This document shows positions 9,492-17,212 of a stretch of DNA of 64,000 nucleotides, in pieces; within the stretch, counting starts at the first letter, position 1, and each line of letters starts with the position of its first letter. The stretch comes from Methylobacterium nodulans ORS 2060. GTDB lineage: Bacteria > Pseudomonadota > Alphaproteobacteria > Rhizobiales > Beijerinckiaceae. The stretch lies in the NCBI RefSeq assembly GCF_000022085.1, contig NC_011894.1:1824501-1888500 (forward strand). The letters run 5' to 3'. The notes below the pieces were generated by a model, which was not told the DNA's origin, made no database searches, and was given only the letters and a program-made list of their open reading frames with translations. The position numbers and the translations under genes are program-made.

Positions 9492-9558
9492 AAGCAGGTT
9501 TTGGAAAAGTGCCCTGCGGTTTTCCGGCAGAAACCTGCGACAGACCAAAAGCCTGCTT
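9492..9558. repeat. Nested intergenic palindrome
   Basis: AAGCAGGTTTTGG (9492-9504) can pair with CCAAAAGCCTGCTT (9545-9558), with one bulge. An alternative inner fold pairs GCAGGTTT (9494-9501) with AAACCTGC (9531-9538) and GGAAAA with TTTTCC. It lies in the 264-base gap between the divergent alpha-2-macroglobulin and peptidoglycan-binding genes. It could be a dispersed REP-like element or a regulatory structure; no second copy is seen in this window. Confidence 0.55.
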
Positions 9559-9638
9559 AGGCCCTCACTGGATGGCAGGGCTCGGTTCTGCCAAGGTTGC
9601 GACGCCCTTCGGAGGTTCTCGCCCAGAGGTTCTCGCCC

Positions 9639-11039
9639 ATGCCGCGCTGCGTCTCCCTGCTCCTCGCCGCGGGCCTGATTCTCACGGTCTCTCCCGGTTC
9701 CGCCCAAGCGCCGCCTCCGCGCCCGGCCCCGCCCGTCGCCAAGCCCGCCGACCCGGCCTTCGAGGCGGCGCGCGCCGCCTTCGAGGCGCGGCCCGAGGAC
9801 GAGCGCAAGGCGGTGCAGGACGCCCTCGTCTGGGTGAGCGACTACAACAGCGTGACGAGCGGCACCTTCGGTCGGCGCACCTTCGAGGCGCTGAGCGCCT
9901 GGCAGGCGCAGAGCGGGATCGACCCGACCGGCATCCTCGACGACCGCGCCCGCGCCCGGCTCCTGGCAGCCGGGCAGGCGGCGCGGCAGGCGGCCCGGTT
10001 CACCCTCCAGACCGACGCAGCGACGGGAATCACGCTCGGCGTGCCGGAGCGGCTCCTGGCGAAGCGCGCGCGCATCCCGAACGGCAGCCGCTGGCAGAGC
10101 GCCGACGGGCGCGTGACCCTCGACACCAAGGGATTCGCGCCCGGCGAGACCGATCTCGATGCCCTGTTCGAGAAGAGCACGGCGGCGACGCCGGAGCGGA
10201 AGGTCACCTACAAGCTCAAGAAGCCCGACTTCGTGGTCGTCACGGGCGAGACTGCGACGGGGAAGTTCTACATCCGCTACGCGGCAGCGCCGGCCGGCAT
10301 CCGCGGCTTCACGCTCGCCTACGACAAGGCTATCGCGCGCGAGGTCGACCGCCTCGTCATCGCGGTGGCGAACAGCTTCTCCCCGTTCCCGGCCGAGGCC
10401 GCGGTGGCGGCCGCGCCCCGGCTCCCCGCGGCCGCACCCCGGCCGCCCGCGCCCGAACCTGCGGCCGCTTCACCGGCCGCGCCCGTCGGGACGGGACTCG
10501 CGGTGGGGCCGCAGCGCCTCGTCACGGCCGCCTCCATCGTCGCCCGGTGTCCGACGCCGCTCATCGGCGGGGCTCCGGCCCGCGTGGTGCGCCAGGAGGC
10601 GGGCCTCGCGCTCGTCGAGGTGGATCGGCCGCTGCGGGGCGGGGCCCTCCCGCCGGCCGCGCCCGCCGCGCCCGCGCCCGGAGACGATCTCGTGGTGCTG
10701 GGGGCGAGCCGCGAGGGTGGCCCGAGCGTGGCGCCGGGAGCCATGGGCCCGTCCGGCGGCGTGATCGCCCCGCTCCAGCCCGGCGCGGCGGGCGGGCCGG
10801 CGCTCGACCGGGCCGGGCGCCTCGTCGGCCTCGTGGCGATGCTGCCGGCGCAGCCCCGCCTGATCGCGGGCGTGATGCCCCCGATGATGCATCCGCTGAT
10901 CGGGATCGCGGCCTTGCGCGGGTTTCTGAATGCGGAGGGCGTCACGCTCGAAGCGTCGTCGGAGGCGGGGGTCAAGAGCACCGGGGCCATCGCGGCGCCG
11001 CTCGCGGGGGCGATCGTTCCCGTGCAGTGCCGCTCGTGA
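9639..11039 (+). CDS. Exported peptidoglycan-binding protein with inactive trypsin-like domain
   Basis: The product has 466 residues. A signal peptide (CVSLLLAAGLILTVSPGSAQA) is followed by a peptidoglycan_binding_1-like region (about residues 55-110: WVSDYNSVTSGTFGRRTFEA, then GIDPTGILDD). A middle region of unknown fold and a Pro/Ala-rich linker lead to a C-terminal domain with the outline of a trypsin-like peptidase. In that domain the expected TAAH is TAAS (Ser299), the expected GNSGGP is GAAGGP (Ala384), and the usual DLALL is GLALV, so all three catalytic residues appear to be missing. The start at 9639 puts Met just ahead of the signal peptide; an in-frame alternative 14 codons upstream would disrupt it. 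A binding or scaffold role in the periplasm is inferred. It is divergent from the alpha-2-macroglobulin gene. Confidence 0.8.
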   Translation: MPRCVSLLLAAGLILTVSPGSAQAPPPRPAPPVAKPADPAFEAARAAFEARPEDERKAVQDALVWVSDYNSVTSGTFGRRTFEALSAWQAQSGIDPTGILDDRARARLLAAGQAARQAARFTLQTDAATGITLGVPERLLAKRARIPNGSRWQSADGRVTLDTKGFAPGETDLDALFEKSTAATPERKVTYKLKKPDFVVVTGETATGKFYIRYAAAPAGIRGFTLAYDKAIAREVDRLVIAVANSFSPFPAEAAVAAAPRLPAAAPRPPAPEPAAASPAAPVGTGLAVGPQRLVTAASIVARCPTPLIGGAPARVVRQEAGLALVEVDRPLRGGALPPAAPAAPAPGDDLVVLGASREGGPSVAPGAMGPSGGVIAPLQPGAAGGPALDRAGRLVGLVAMLPAQPRLIAGVMPPMMHPLIGIAALRGFLNAEGVTLEASSEAGVKSTGAIAAPLAGAIVPVQCRS

Positions 11040-11101
11040 CGCGGGCGGATCCTCAGCGGAACCCCGCTCCCGTTCCGGGGGAGGGGATTCCGCGCCCGCT
11101 T

Positions 11102-11935
11102 TCAGCCTCGCGCGAGCGCCACCGTCGCCTCGGTGAGCGCTCCGTCCGGCCGCATGAGTTCCCCCAGCACCGAGAAATGGTCATGGCTGGCGAGCCGCAG
11201 GAGCGAACCCCTGAGGCCCGCCGCGCTCCAGGCCGCGTGGTACTCCGCCGATTGGCGGCGAAGCTCCGGCAACTCCTCCGCCCCGTAGGCGACCACGAGC
11301 GGGCCGGATGCGGCGGGGAGGTGGCGGATCGGCGAGAGCGCGTCGATCTCCTCCGCCGTGAGGCTCAGGGCGTCGTTGAGAATCGTGCCGCGGATCGGCG
11401 CGAGGTCGAAGATGCCGCTGATGGCGAGGCCCGCATCGGCCTGCCCGCGCGACAGGGCGAGCGCCGCAAGATGGCCTCCCGCCGACCAGCCCGAGACCAC
11501 GAGGCGCCGCGCCGTCCCGCGCGTCCCATCATGGCGGCGCAGGAAGGCAAGGGCCGCGCCGACCTCGTCGGCGATGCGCGTCATCGTCGCCTGGGGTGCG
11601 AGCGTGTAGCCGATCAGTGCCACGTCGAGCCCGCGGGCGAGCGGGCCCTCGGCCATGCAGGCAAACCCCTCCTTGGCATTCCTCTGCCAATAGCCCCCGT
11701 GCAGGAAGGCCAGCAGCGGCGCATCGGCGCCACCGCAACGGAAGAGGTCGAGCGTCTGGCGCTCCTGCGTCCCGTAGGCGAGGTCGAGCTCGTCCGGATG
11801 CGCCTGCCGGAAGGCGGCGCTGCGCTCTCGCCAGCCGGCCACTTTCTGCGCGCTCCCCGCCACCGCTCCCGCATTGTCGTAAGCCGCGCTCAAGGTGGCG
11901 CGGTCCATCTGCCGCCAGTCGTCAGGCATCGTCAT
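11102..11935 (-). CDS. Alpha/beta hydrolase, arylformamidase-like
   Basis: The product is a cytosolic esterase of 277 residues. HGGYW forms the oxyanion-hole motif typical of kynurenine formamidase-like and carboxylesterase-like hydrolases. GWSAGG carries the nucleophilic Ser, and SHDHFS near the C-terminus supplies the His. The length fits arylformamidase (EC 3.5.1.9), but no kynurenine pathway genes are nearby, so the substrate is open. It lies 108 bases downstream of rpe on the same strand. A second possible start is two codons in (MTM). Confidence 0.85.
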   Translation of the reverse strand: MTMPDDWRQMDRATLSAAYDNAGAVAGSAQKVAGWRERSAAFRQAHPDELDLAYGTQERQTLDLFRCGGADAPLLAFLHGGYWQRNAKEGFACMAEGPLARGLDVALIGYTLAPQATMTRIADEVGAALAFLRRHDGTRGTARRLVVSGWSAGGHLAALALSRGQADAGLAISGIFDLAPIRGTILNDALSLTAEEIDALSPIRHLPAASGPLVVAYGAEELPELRRQSAEYHAAWSAAGLRGSLLRLASHDHFSVLGELMRPDGALTEATVALARG

Positions 11936-12043
11936 CCGTCCCGAGATCCCGGCCGAGGATATCCCGGCCCTGCCGGAACAGCACGTCGGAGCGGGACTGA
12001 AGCGCGTCGAGCAGCTGCTCGCCGGCCGAAGGGAGACCGGCCC

Positions 12044-12727
12044 TCAGACCCAGGCGCCGCGCGCGTCCTCCGCCGCCTGACGGATCGCCGCGATGTTGGG
12101 CGCATAGGCGTCGCGCCCGCCCCGGAAGGTGGCGGAGCCCGCAACCAGAGCGTTGGCGCCGGCCCGGACCACGGCCGGCGCCGTCTCGGCGGTGATGCCG
12201 CCATCGACCTCGATGTCGATGTCGCGTCCGCCCACCATCGCGCGCACGCGGGAGACCGTCTCGCAGACCGACGGAATGAAGCTCTGGCCGCCGAAGCCGG
12301 GATTCACCGTCATGCAGAGCACGAGATCGGCCAGATCGAGCACGGGCTCGACCGAAGCGGCCGGCGTGCCGGGATTGATCGCCACGCCCGCGCGCTTGCC
12401 GAGCGCCCGGATGGTCTGGAGCGTGCGGTGGAGGTGGGGACCGGCCTCGGCATGGACCGTGATGGTGTCGGCGCCCGCCTTGGCGAAGGCCTCCAGGTAC
12501 GGGTCGGCCGGCGCGATCATCAGGTGGACGTCGAAATGCGCGTCCGTGTGCGGGCGCAGGGCCTTCACGACGTCCGGCCCGATGGTGATGTTGGGCACGA
12601 AATGCCCGTCCATCACGTCGACATGGATCCAGTCCGCGCCGGCCGCGACGACGGCGCGGACCTCCTCGCCGAGCCGCGCGAAATCGGCCGAGAGGATCGA
12701 CGGAGCGATGACGATGGGACGGGTCAT
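12044..12727 (-). CDS. rpe: Ribulose-phosphate 3-epimerase
   Basis: The enzyme interconverts ribulose 5-phosphate and xylulose 5-phosphate in the pentose phosphate and Calvin-type cycles. It is a TIM barrel of 227 residues, the family length. Metal-binding and catalytic residues are visible in [21 protein letters not shown] and IEVDGGIT. The phosphate-binding loops PGFGGQSF and VAGSATF are intact. It starts at [16 protein letters not shown], the canonical N-terminus. The upstream neighbour is infA, 79 bases away on the same strand. Confidence 0.97.
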   Translation of the reverse strand: MTRPIVIAPSILSADFARLGEEVRAVVAAGADWIHVDVMDGHFVPNITIGPDVVKALRPHTDAHFDVHLMIAPADPYLEAFAKAGADTITVHAEAGPHLHRTLQTIRALGKRAGVAINPGTPAASVEPVLDLADLVLCMTVNPGFGGQSFIPSVCETVSRVRAMVGGRDIDIEVDGGITAETAPAVVRAGANALVAGSATFRGGRDAYAPNIAAIRQAAEDARGAWV

Positions 12728-12806
12728 GGCAGGGCCTCACCAACGCCGAAAGGCCAGGGTCGGACAACCCCGGCTCGGCCGGACGCGATGCAAGAGGGGA
12801 AGCGCG

Positions 12807-13085
12807 TCAGCGCCGGCGGAACTGGCTGCCGCCGCGGAACGGAGGGCGCGGACCGGACGAACGCTCGTCCTTGTGCCGGAACACCAGACGCCCCTTCTCC
12901 AGGTCGTAGGGCGACATCTCGACGGTGACGCGGTCGCCGGCCAGAGTCTTGATGCGGTTCTTCTTCATCTTGCCGGCCGTGTAGGCCACGATCTCGTGAC
13001 CCTGGTCGAGCTGCACGCGGTAGCGCGCGTCCGGCAGGATCTCCAGCACGAGACCCTCGAACTGCATCAACTCTTCCTTCGCCAT
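12807..13085 (-). CDS. infA: Translation initiation factor IF-1
   Basis: The product is a small S1-fold protein that binds the ribosomal A site during initiation. It has 92 residues, longer than the usual 72, because of an Arg/Gly/Pro-rich tail ([17 protein letters not shown]). The conserved core [31 protein letters not shown] and [15 protein letters not shown] is intact. Extended IF-1 forms of this kind occur in Methylobacterium and Bradyrhizobium relatives. The start at 13085 gives the standard MAKEE beginning. It may be one of two infA paralogues in the genome, which this window cannot show. Confidence 0.95.
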   Translation of the reverse strand: MAKEELMQFEGLVLEILPDARYRVQLDQGHEIVAYTAGKMKKNRIKTLAGDRVTVEMSPYDLEKGRLVFRHKDERSSGPRPPFRGGSQFRRR

Positions 13086-13286
13086 CCACACTCTCCGCCC
13101 GAGTGCCGTCGCGGGCGGCATCCCGGGAGCTTGGTCAATCGAATCCAGCGCGAGCGGTCGAGGCGAGGAGCACGGCGGGAGGGCCCGGGGGCTGGAGGCC
13201 GTCGAACGCAACCGTGCATGTAAGGTCGCCCGGCAAGGCGCGCAAGCCGTGCCGGTGACGAAGTTCGTGGATCGTCAACACCCAAT

Positions 13287-13311
13287 GCCCGGCGCTGCTG
13301 CGGCGCCGGGC
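13287..13311 (-). terminator. Hairpin after livK
   Basis: GCCCGGCGC (13287-13295) pairs with GCGCCGGGC (13303-13311), a nine-base perfect stem with a seven-base loop. It begins 30 bases past the livK stop on the minus strand. There is no clear T-run, so termination is inferred from position and stem strength only. Confidence 0.5.
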
Positions 13312-13340
13312 GCTGATGTGCCAGGACTGCTCCCGTGGCC

Positions 13341-14468
13341 TTACTGGGTGAGCTCGTTGCCCGTGTAGTCGATACGGCCGTCAGGGCCCTTCTTCCACAT
13401 GTACATCACGTAGTCGGGCCGGGTGATGTCGCCCTTCTTGTCGTAGGAGATGTCGCCGATCACAGTCTTGAAGGTCTTGCCCGAGCGCATCACCTCGGCG
13501 ACCTTCTTGCCGTCGGTCGACTTCGCGTCCTCCATGGCGGTCTTCAGAATCTGAACGGCGGCATAGGAGTAGAGGGTGTAGGCCTCCGGATCGATGTTCT
13601 TGGCCTTGAAGGCCGCCACCACGTCCTTGGCGTTCGGGTTCTTGCGGGCGTCGGGCGAGAAGGTCATCAGGGTGCCGTCGGCGCCGGGGCCGGCGATCTG
13701 GGCGAATTCCTTGTCGGTGATGCCGTCGCCGCTCATCAGGGGCGCGTTGAGGCCCTGGTCGTGCATCTGGCGCACGATCAGGCCGGCCTCGGTGTGCAGG
13801 CCGCCGTAATAGACGACGTCCGCCTTGGCCTGCTTGAGCTTGGAGACGAGGGCCGAATAGTCCTTCTCGCCCGGGTTGATGCCCTCGAACAGCACCTCCT
13901 TGCCGCCCTTGGCCTTGAGGGCCTTGAGCGTCTCGTCCGCGAGGCCGCGGCCGTAGGGGGTCTTGTCATGCACGATGGCGATGTTCTTGCCCTTGAAATG
14001 CTGGGCGAGATAGGCGCCCGCCACCGCGCCCTGCTGGTCGTCGCGGCCGCAGGTGCGGAACGTGTTCCAGAGCTTGCGGTCGGTGAATTTCGGGTTGGTC
14101 GAGGCGGGCGTGATCTCGACGATGCCGGATTCCGCGTAGACCTCCGAGGCCGGGATCGACACGCCCGAGTTGAAGTGGCCGACCACGGCGACGACCTTCT
14201 CGCTGCCGGCCTTGCTGGCGACCGAGACGCCCTGCTTCGGGTCGGAGGCGTCGTCGTAGATGACGATCTCGATCTTCTTGCCCAGGATGCCGCCTGCCTT
14301 GTTGATGTCCTCCACGGCCTGGGTGGCGCCGTTCTTGAGCTGGGCGCCGAAGGCGGCGTTGGGGCCGGTGATCGGGCCCGCGACCGCGAGCTTGATCTGC
14401 GCCTGAGCCGAACCCGCCCAGGCAAGCCCGGCCGCCAGGACGAGGCCGGGCAACAGCATGCGTTTCAT
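13341..14468 (-). CDS. livK: Branched-chain amino-acid ABC transporter substrate-binding protein
   Basis: This is a periplasmic Leu/Ile/Val-type binding protein of 375 residues. The signal peptide is MKRMLLPGLVLAAGLAWAGSAQAQ. The mature part begins IKLAVAGPITGPNAAFG, the hallmark of the LIVBP family (Peripla_BP_6), followed by the two-lobe type I fold with VVGHFNSGVSIPAS and TSPDARKN-like regions. It is the last gene of the liv cluster, 128 bases after the DUF6867 gene, so it may also have its own promoter, allowing higher expression than the membrane parts. Confidence 0.95.
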   Translation of the reverse strand: MKRMLLPGLVLAAGLAWAGSAQAQIKLAVAGPITGPNAAFGAQLKNGATQAVEDINKAGGILGKKIEIVIYDDASDPKQGVSVASKAGSEKVVAVVGHFNSGVSIPASEVYAESGIVEITPASTNPKFTDRKLWNTFRTCGRDDQQGAVAGAYLAQHFKGKNIAIVHDKTPYGRGLADETLKALKAKGGKEVLFEGINPGEKDYSALVSKLKQAKADVVYYGGLHTEAGLIVRQMHDQGLNAPLMSGDGITDKEFAQIAGPGADGTLMTFSPDARKNPNAKDVVAAFKAKNIDPEAYTLYSYAAVQILKTAMEDAKSTDGKKVAEVMRSGKTFKTVIGDISYDKKGDITRPDYVMYMWKKGPDGRIDYTGNELTQ

Positions 14469-14596
14469 CGTGGACTCCTCTGGATCAGACGTGACCGCTT
14501 GTTGGGCCCTTTCGGCCGGTGAACCGGAGGGGATCCCCCCGGAACTCGACGAGTGTGGCGCGCGCCCGCAGGCATGTCACGGCGTGGATCGACGAT

Positions 14597-14971
14597 TCAC
14601 GCGCCCGCGGACGGTTTCTCGCGCCAGGGTTTCTCGCGCCAAGTCAGCGGGCCGGTGCGCTCGTAGAGCCAGCGATACTGCGTGGTCATCTGGCGGGCGC
14701 GGGTGGCGCGGTACCCGACCGAGCCGATGAGGAGCAGCACCAGCGTGTCGACCAGGTAGTAGTGCGGCGACAGCATCGTGCCCTCGAACAGGGCGAAGTG
14801 GATGAAGCGCACCGCCAGCCCGAGCAAGCCCAAGGCCAGCACCACCTGCCAGTAGGGGCGCCAGCCGAGCGCGATGCCGCGCGCCGTCATCCAGGCGGCC
14901 CAGCCACCCATCACCACCGTGACGAGGAGGAAGAGCCACACCGTGCTCTCCTCGTAGAGGATGCCCTGCAT
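14597..14971 (-). CDS. Small membrane protein of the liv operon (DUF6867-like)
   Basis: The protein has 124 residues with about three hydrophobic helices (STVWLFLLVTVVMGGWAAWM, then a VVLALGLLGLAVRF stretch and LVDTLVLLLIGSVGY) and a basic C-terminal tail ending in Arg/Lys/Pro/Gly. Its ATG overlaps the livF stop by one base (TGATG), so it is translationally coupled. Proteins of this type are found beside branched-chain amino-acid ABC transporters in Hyphomicrobiales; the family assignment is from memory and the function is unknown. Confidence 0.75.
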   Translation of the reverse strand: MQGILYEESTVWLFLLVTVVMGGWAAWMTARGIALGWRPYWQVVLALGLLGLAVRFIHFALFEGTMLSPHYYLVDTLVLLLIGSVGYRATRARQMTTQYRWLYERTGPLTWREKPWREKPSAGA

Positions 14972-15747
14972 CAGTGCCGGCCCCCTTCGAGATAGGCCGC
15001 CTTCACGGACGGGTCGTCGAGGAGTTCCTGGCCGCTGCCGCTCATGGTTATGGTCCCGGTCACCATGACGTAGCCGCGATGGGCGAGCTTGAGCGCGTGG
15101 TAGGCGTTCTGCTCCACCAGGAAGACCGTCATCCCGTCGCGCTCGTTGAGGTCCTTGATGACGGAGAAGATCTGCTTGACGATGAGCGGCGCGAGGCCGA
15201 GCGAGGGCTCGTCGAGCAGGAGGAGCCGCGGCCGGCTCATCAGCGCGCGGGCGATGGCGAGCATCTGCTGCTCGCCCCCCGACATGGTGCCGCCGCGCTG
15301 GTGCAGGCGCTCCTTGAGGCGCGGGAACAGGGTGCAGACCCGCTCCAGATCCTGCGCGAAATGCGCGCCGCCATTGACCGCCGCGCCCATCTGCAGGTTC
15401 TCGTAGACGGTCATGCGCGGGAAGATGCGCCGCCCCTCCGGCGACTGGGCGAGGTTGAGGCGGGCGATCTCGTGGGTGGGCATCCGGGTGATGTCCTGGC
15501 CCGCATAGGTGATGCTGCCCTCCCGCGCCCGCGGGTTGCCGAAGATCGTCATCATCAGGGTGGACTTGCCCGCCCCGTTCGCGCCGATCAGGGTGACGAT
15601 CTCGCCCTCGTTCACGTCGAGGTCGACGCCTTTGAGCGCGATGATGTTGCCGTAATAGGTCTTCACCCCGCGCACGCTGAGGAGCGGCGCGCGGGCGCCG
15701 GCGGTCCGGGCGCGCGGGGTGTCGGTCCGAAGGGCCTCCGCGCTCAT
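14971..15747 (-). CDS. livF: Branched-chain amino-acid ABC transporter ATP-binding protein
   Basis: This is one of two cytoplasmic ATPases energising the Liv importer (258 residues). Walker A is GANGAGKST, the signature is MSGGEQQML, Walker B is LLLLDEPSLGLAP, and the H-loop is FLVEQNA. The pattern PEGRRIFPRMTVYENLQMG is specific to LivF rather than LivG. A variable N-terminal extension of about 20 residues precedes the ABC core. Its ATG overlaps the stop of the lysE gene by four bases. Confidence 0.96.
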   Translation of the reverse strand: MSAEALRTDTPRARTAGARAPLLSVRGVKTYYGNIIALKGVDLDVNEGEIVTLIGANGAGKSTLMMTIFGNPRAREGSITYAGQDITRMPTHEIARLNLAQSPEGRRIFPRMTVYENLQMGAAVNGGAHFAQDLERVCTLFPRLKERLHQRGGTMSGGEQQMLAIARALMSRPRLLLLDEPSLGLAPLIVKQIFSVIKDLNERDGMTVFLVEQNAYHALKLAHRGYVMVTGTITMSGSGQELLDDPSVKAAYLEGGRH

Positions 15748-16358
15748 GGGGCGCTCCTCGCGGTCGCGAGGCTGGCCCCGACGAGCAGGCTGCCGCCGAT
15801 CCGGTTGAACAGGCGCAGGCTTTCCGCCCGGGCGAACAGGCCCCGCGCCCGCGCGGCGAGGAGCGCGTAGCCGAGCGCATTGAGGAAGGCGAGGGTGACG
15901 AAGGTCGCCTCGAAGATCGCCATCTGAATCAGGAGGTCCCCTTGCGGATCGAGAAACTGGGGCAGGAAGGCGATGAAGAAGGTCAGGCTCTTGGGGTTGA
16001 GCGCCGTAACGAGCCAGGCATGGGCCGCCATCCGCAGCGCCGGGGCGCCGGAGCGGGGCGGGGCTTCGAGCCGCCCGCCGGCCCGCCACAGCTTCACGCC
16101 GAGCCAGACCAGGTAGGCGGCGCCGAGCCATTTGAGCGCCGTGAACAGCGTGGCGGAGGCGGCGAGCAGCGCGCCGAGCCCCAGCATCGACAGGGTCATG
16201 GCCGTGAGGTCGCCGAGCGCGACCCCGGTCGCCGCGGGCAGGGCGGCGCGCAGGCCGCCGCCGAGGGCATAGGACACGACGAGCAGGATCGTCGGGCCCG
16301 GGATCACCAGCAGGATCGCGGAGGCGCCCGCGAAGGCGGCCCAGATCGCGAATGTCAT
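15744..16358 (-). CDS. LysE-family amino-acid exporter inside the liv operon
   Basis: This is an inner-membrane translocator of 204 residues with about six helices. The family motif region IPGPTILLVVSYALGGG follows the first helix, and AWLVTALNPKSLTFFIAFLPQF is the second family hallmark (fourth or fifth helix). LysE/RhtB proteins export amino acids or homoserine-like compounds. It overlaps livG upstream and livF downstream by four bases each, so it is translated as part of the importer operon. An exporter between the two importer ATPases suggests relief of amino-acid overload, which is inference. Confidence 0.9.
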   Translation of the reverse strand: MTFAIWAAFAGASAILLVIPGPTILLVVSYALGGGLRAALPAATGVALGDLTAMTLSMLGLGALLAASATLFTALKWLGAAYLVWLGVKLWRAGGRLEAPPRSGAPALRMAAHAWLVTALNPKSLTFFIAFLPQFLDPQGDLLIQMAIFEATFVTLAFLNALGYALLAARARGLFARAESLRLFNRIGGSLLVGASLATARSAP

Positions 16359-17212
16359 ACCCCTACCTCCGCCTCGACCGCCTCGACCTCCTCGTCCTCG
16401 ACGCCCAGATAGGCAGCGATGACGCTCTGGTCGGTCTGCACCTCGGCGGGCGTGCCGTCCGCGATCTTGGTGCCGTAATCGAGCACCACGACGTGGTCGG
16501 AGATCTCCATCACCACCGACATGTCGTGCTCGATGAGCAGCACCGAGGTGTCGAAATCGTCCCGGATCGCCCGCAGCAGGGCGTTGAGCTCGCGGGATTC
16601 GCGCGGGTTGAGGCCCGCCGCCGGCTCGTCGAGGCAGAGCAGCACCGGATCGGTGCACATGGCCCGGGCGATCTCCAGCCGGCGCTGGTCGCCATAGGGC
16701 AGGTCGCCCGCCGGATCGTCGGCCCGGTGCAGGAGATTGATGCGGGAGAGCCACCCCACCGCCTTCTCGACCGCCGCCCCTTGCGCCTTGCGGTAGCCCG
16801 GCAGCCCGAGCAGGCCCGCGAGCGTGAACCCGGAGGCGTGCATCAGCGGGTTGTGCTGAGCGACGAGCAGGTTCTCCAGCACCGTCATGCCGGTGAACAG
16901 GCGGATGTTCTGGAAGGTGCGGGCGACGTGGGCGCGCCGGTTCACCGCGTAGCCGGGCAGGCGCTCCAGCAGATACTGCGGCCCGTCCCGGTGGCGCAGC
17001 GTCATCATGCCTTCGGTCGGCTTGTAGAAGCCGGTGATGCAGTTGAAGACCGTGGTCTTGCCGGCGCCGTTGGGGCCGATCAGCCCGGTGATGTCGCCGC
17101 GCCCGACCAGGAAAGAGAGGTCGTTCACGGCGACGAGGCCGCCGAAGCGCATGGTCAGGTGCTCGACCCTCAGCACCGGGTCGGCGAGGCGGGGGGAGGC
17201 GAGGGCGCCCAT
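16355..17212 (-). CDS. livG: Branched-chain amino-acid ABC transporter ATP-binding protein
   Basis: This is the second ATPase of the Liv importer (285 residues). Walker A is GPNGAGKTT followed by VFNCITGFYKPTEG, typical of LivG. The signature region is LPYGDQRRLEIARAM, where LSGGQ is replaced as is usual in LivG. Walker B is LLCLDEPAAGLNP and the H-loop is LLIEHDM. The C-terminal tail is acidic (EDEEVEAVEAE). It starts at 17212, directly overlapping the livM stop (TGATG). Confidence 0.96.
   Translation of the reverse strand: MGALASPRLADPVLRVEHLTMRFGGLVAVNDLSFLVGRGDITGLIGPNGAGKTTVFNCITGFYKPTEGMMTLRHRDGPQYLLERLPGYAVNRRAHVARTFQNIRLFTGMTVLENLLVAQHNPLMHASGFTLAGLLGLPGYRKAQGAAVEKAVGWLSRINLLHRADDPAGDLPYGDQRRLEIARAMCTDPVLLCLDEPAAGLNPRESRELNALLRAIRDDFDTSVLLIEHDMSVVMEISDHVVVLDYGTKIADGTPAEVQTDQSVIAAYLGVEDEEVEAVEAEVGV

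Noticed and set aside
9362..12928. An open frame of 1,188 codons on the plus strand
   Set aside because: It runs across four recognised genes on both strands in a wrong frame and has no recognisable protein features.
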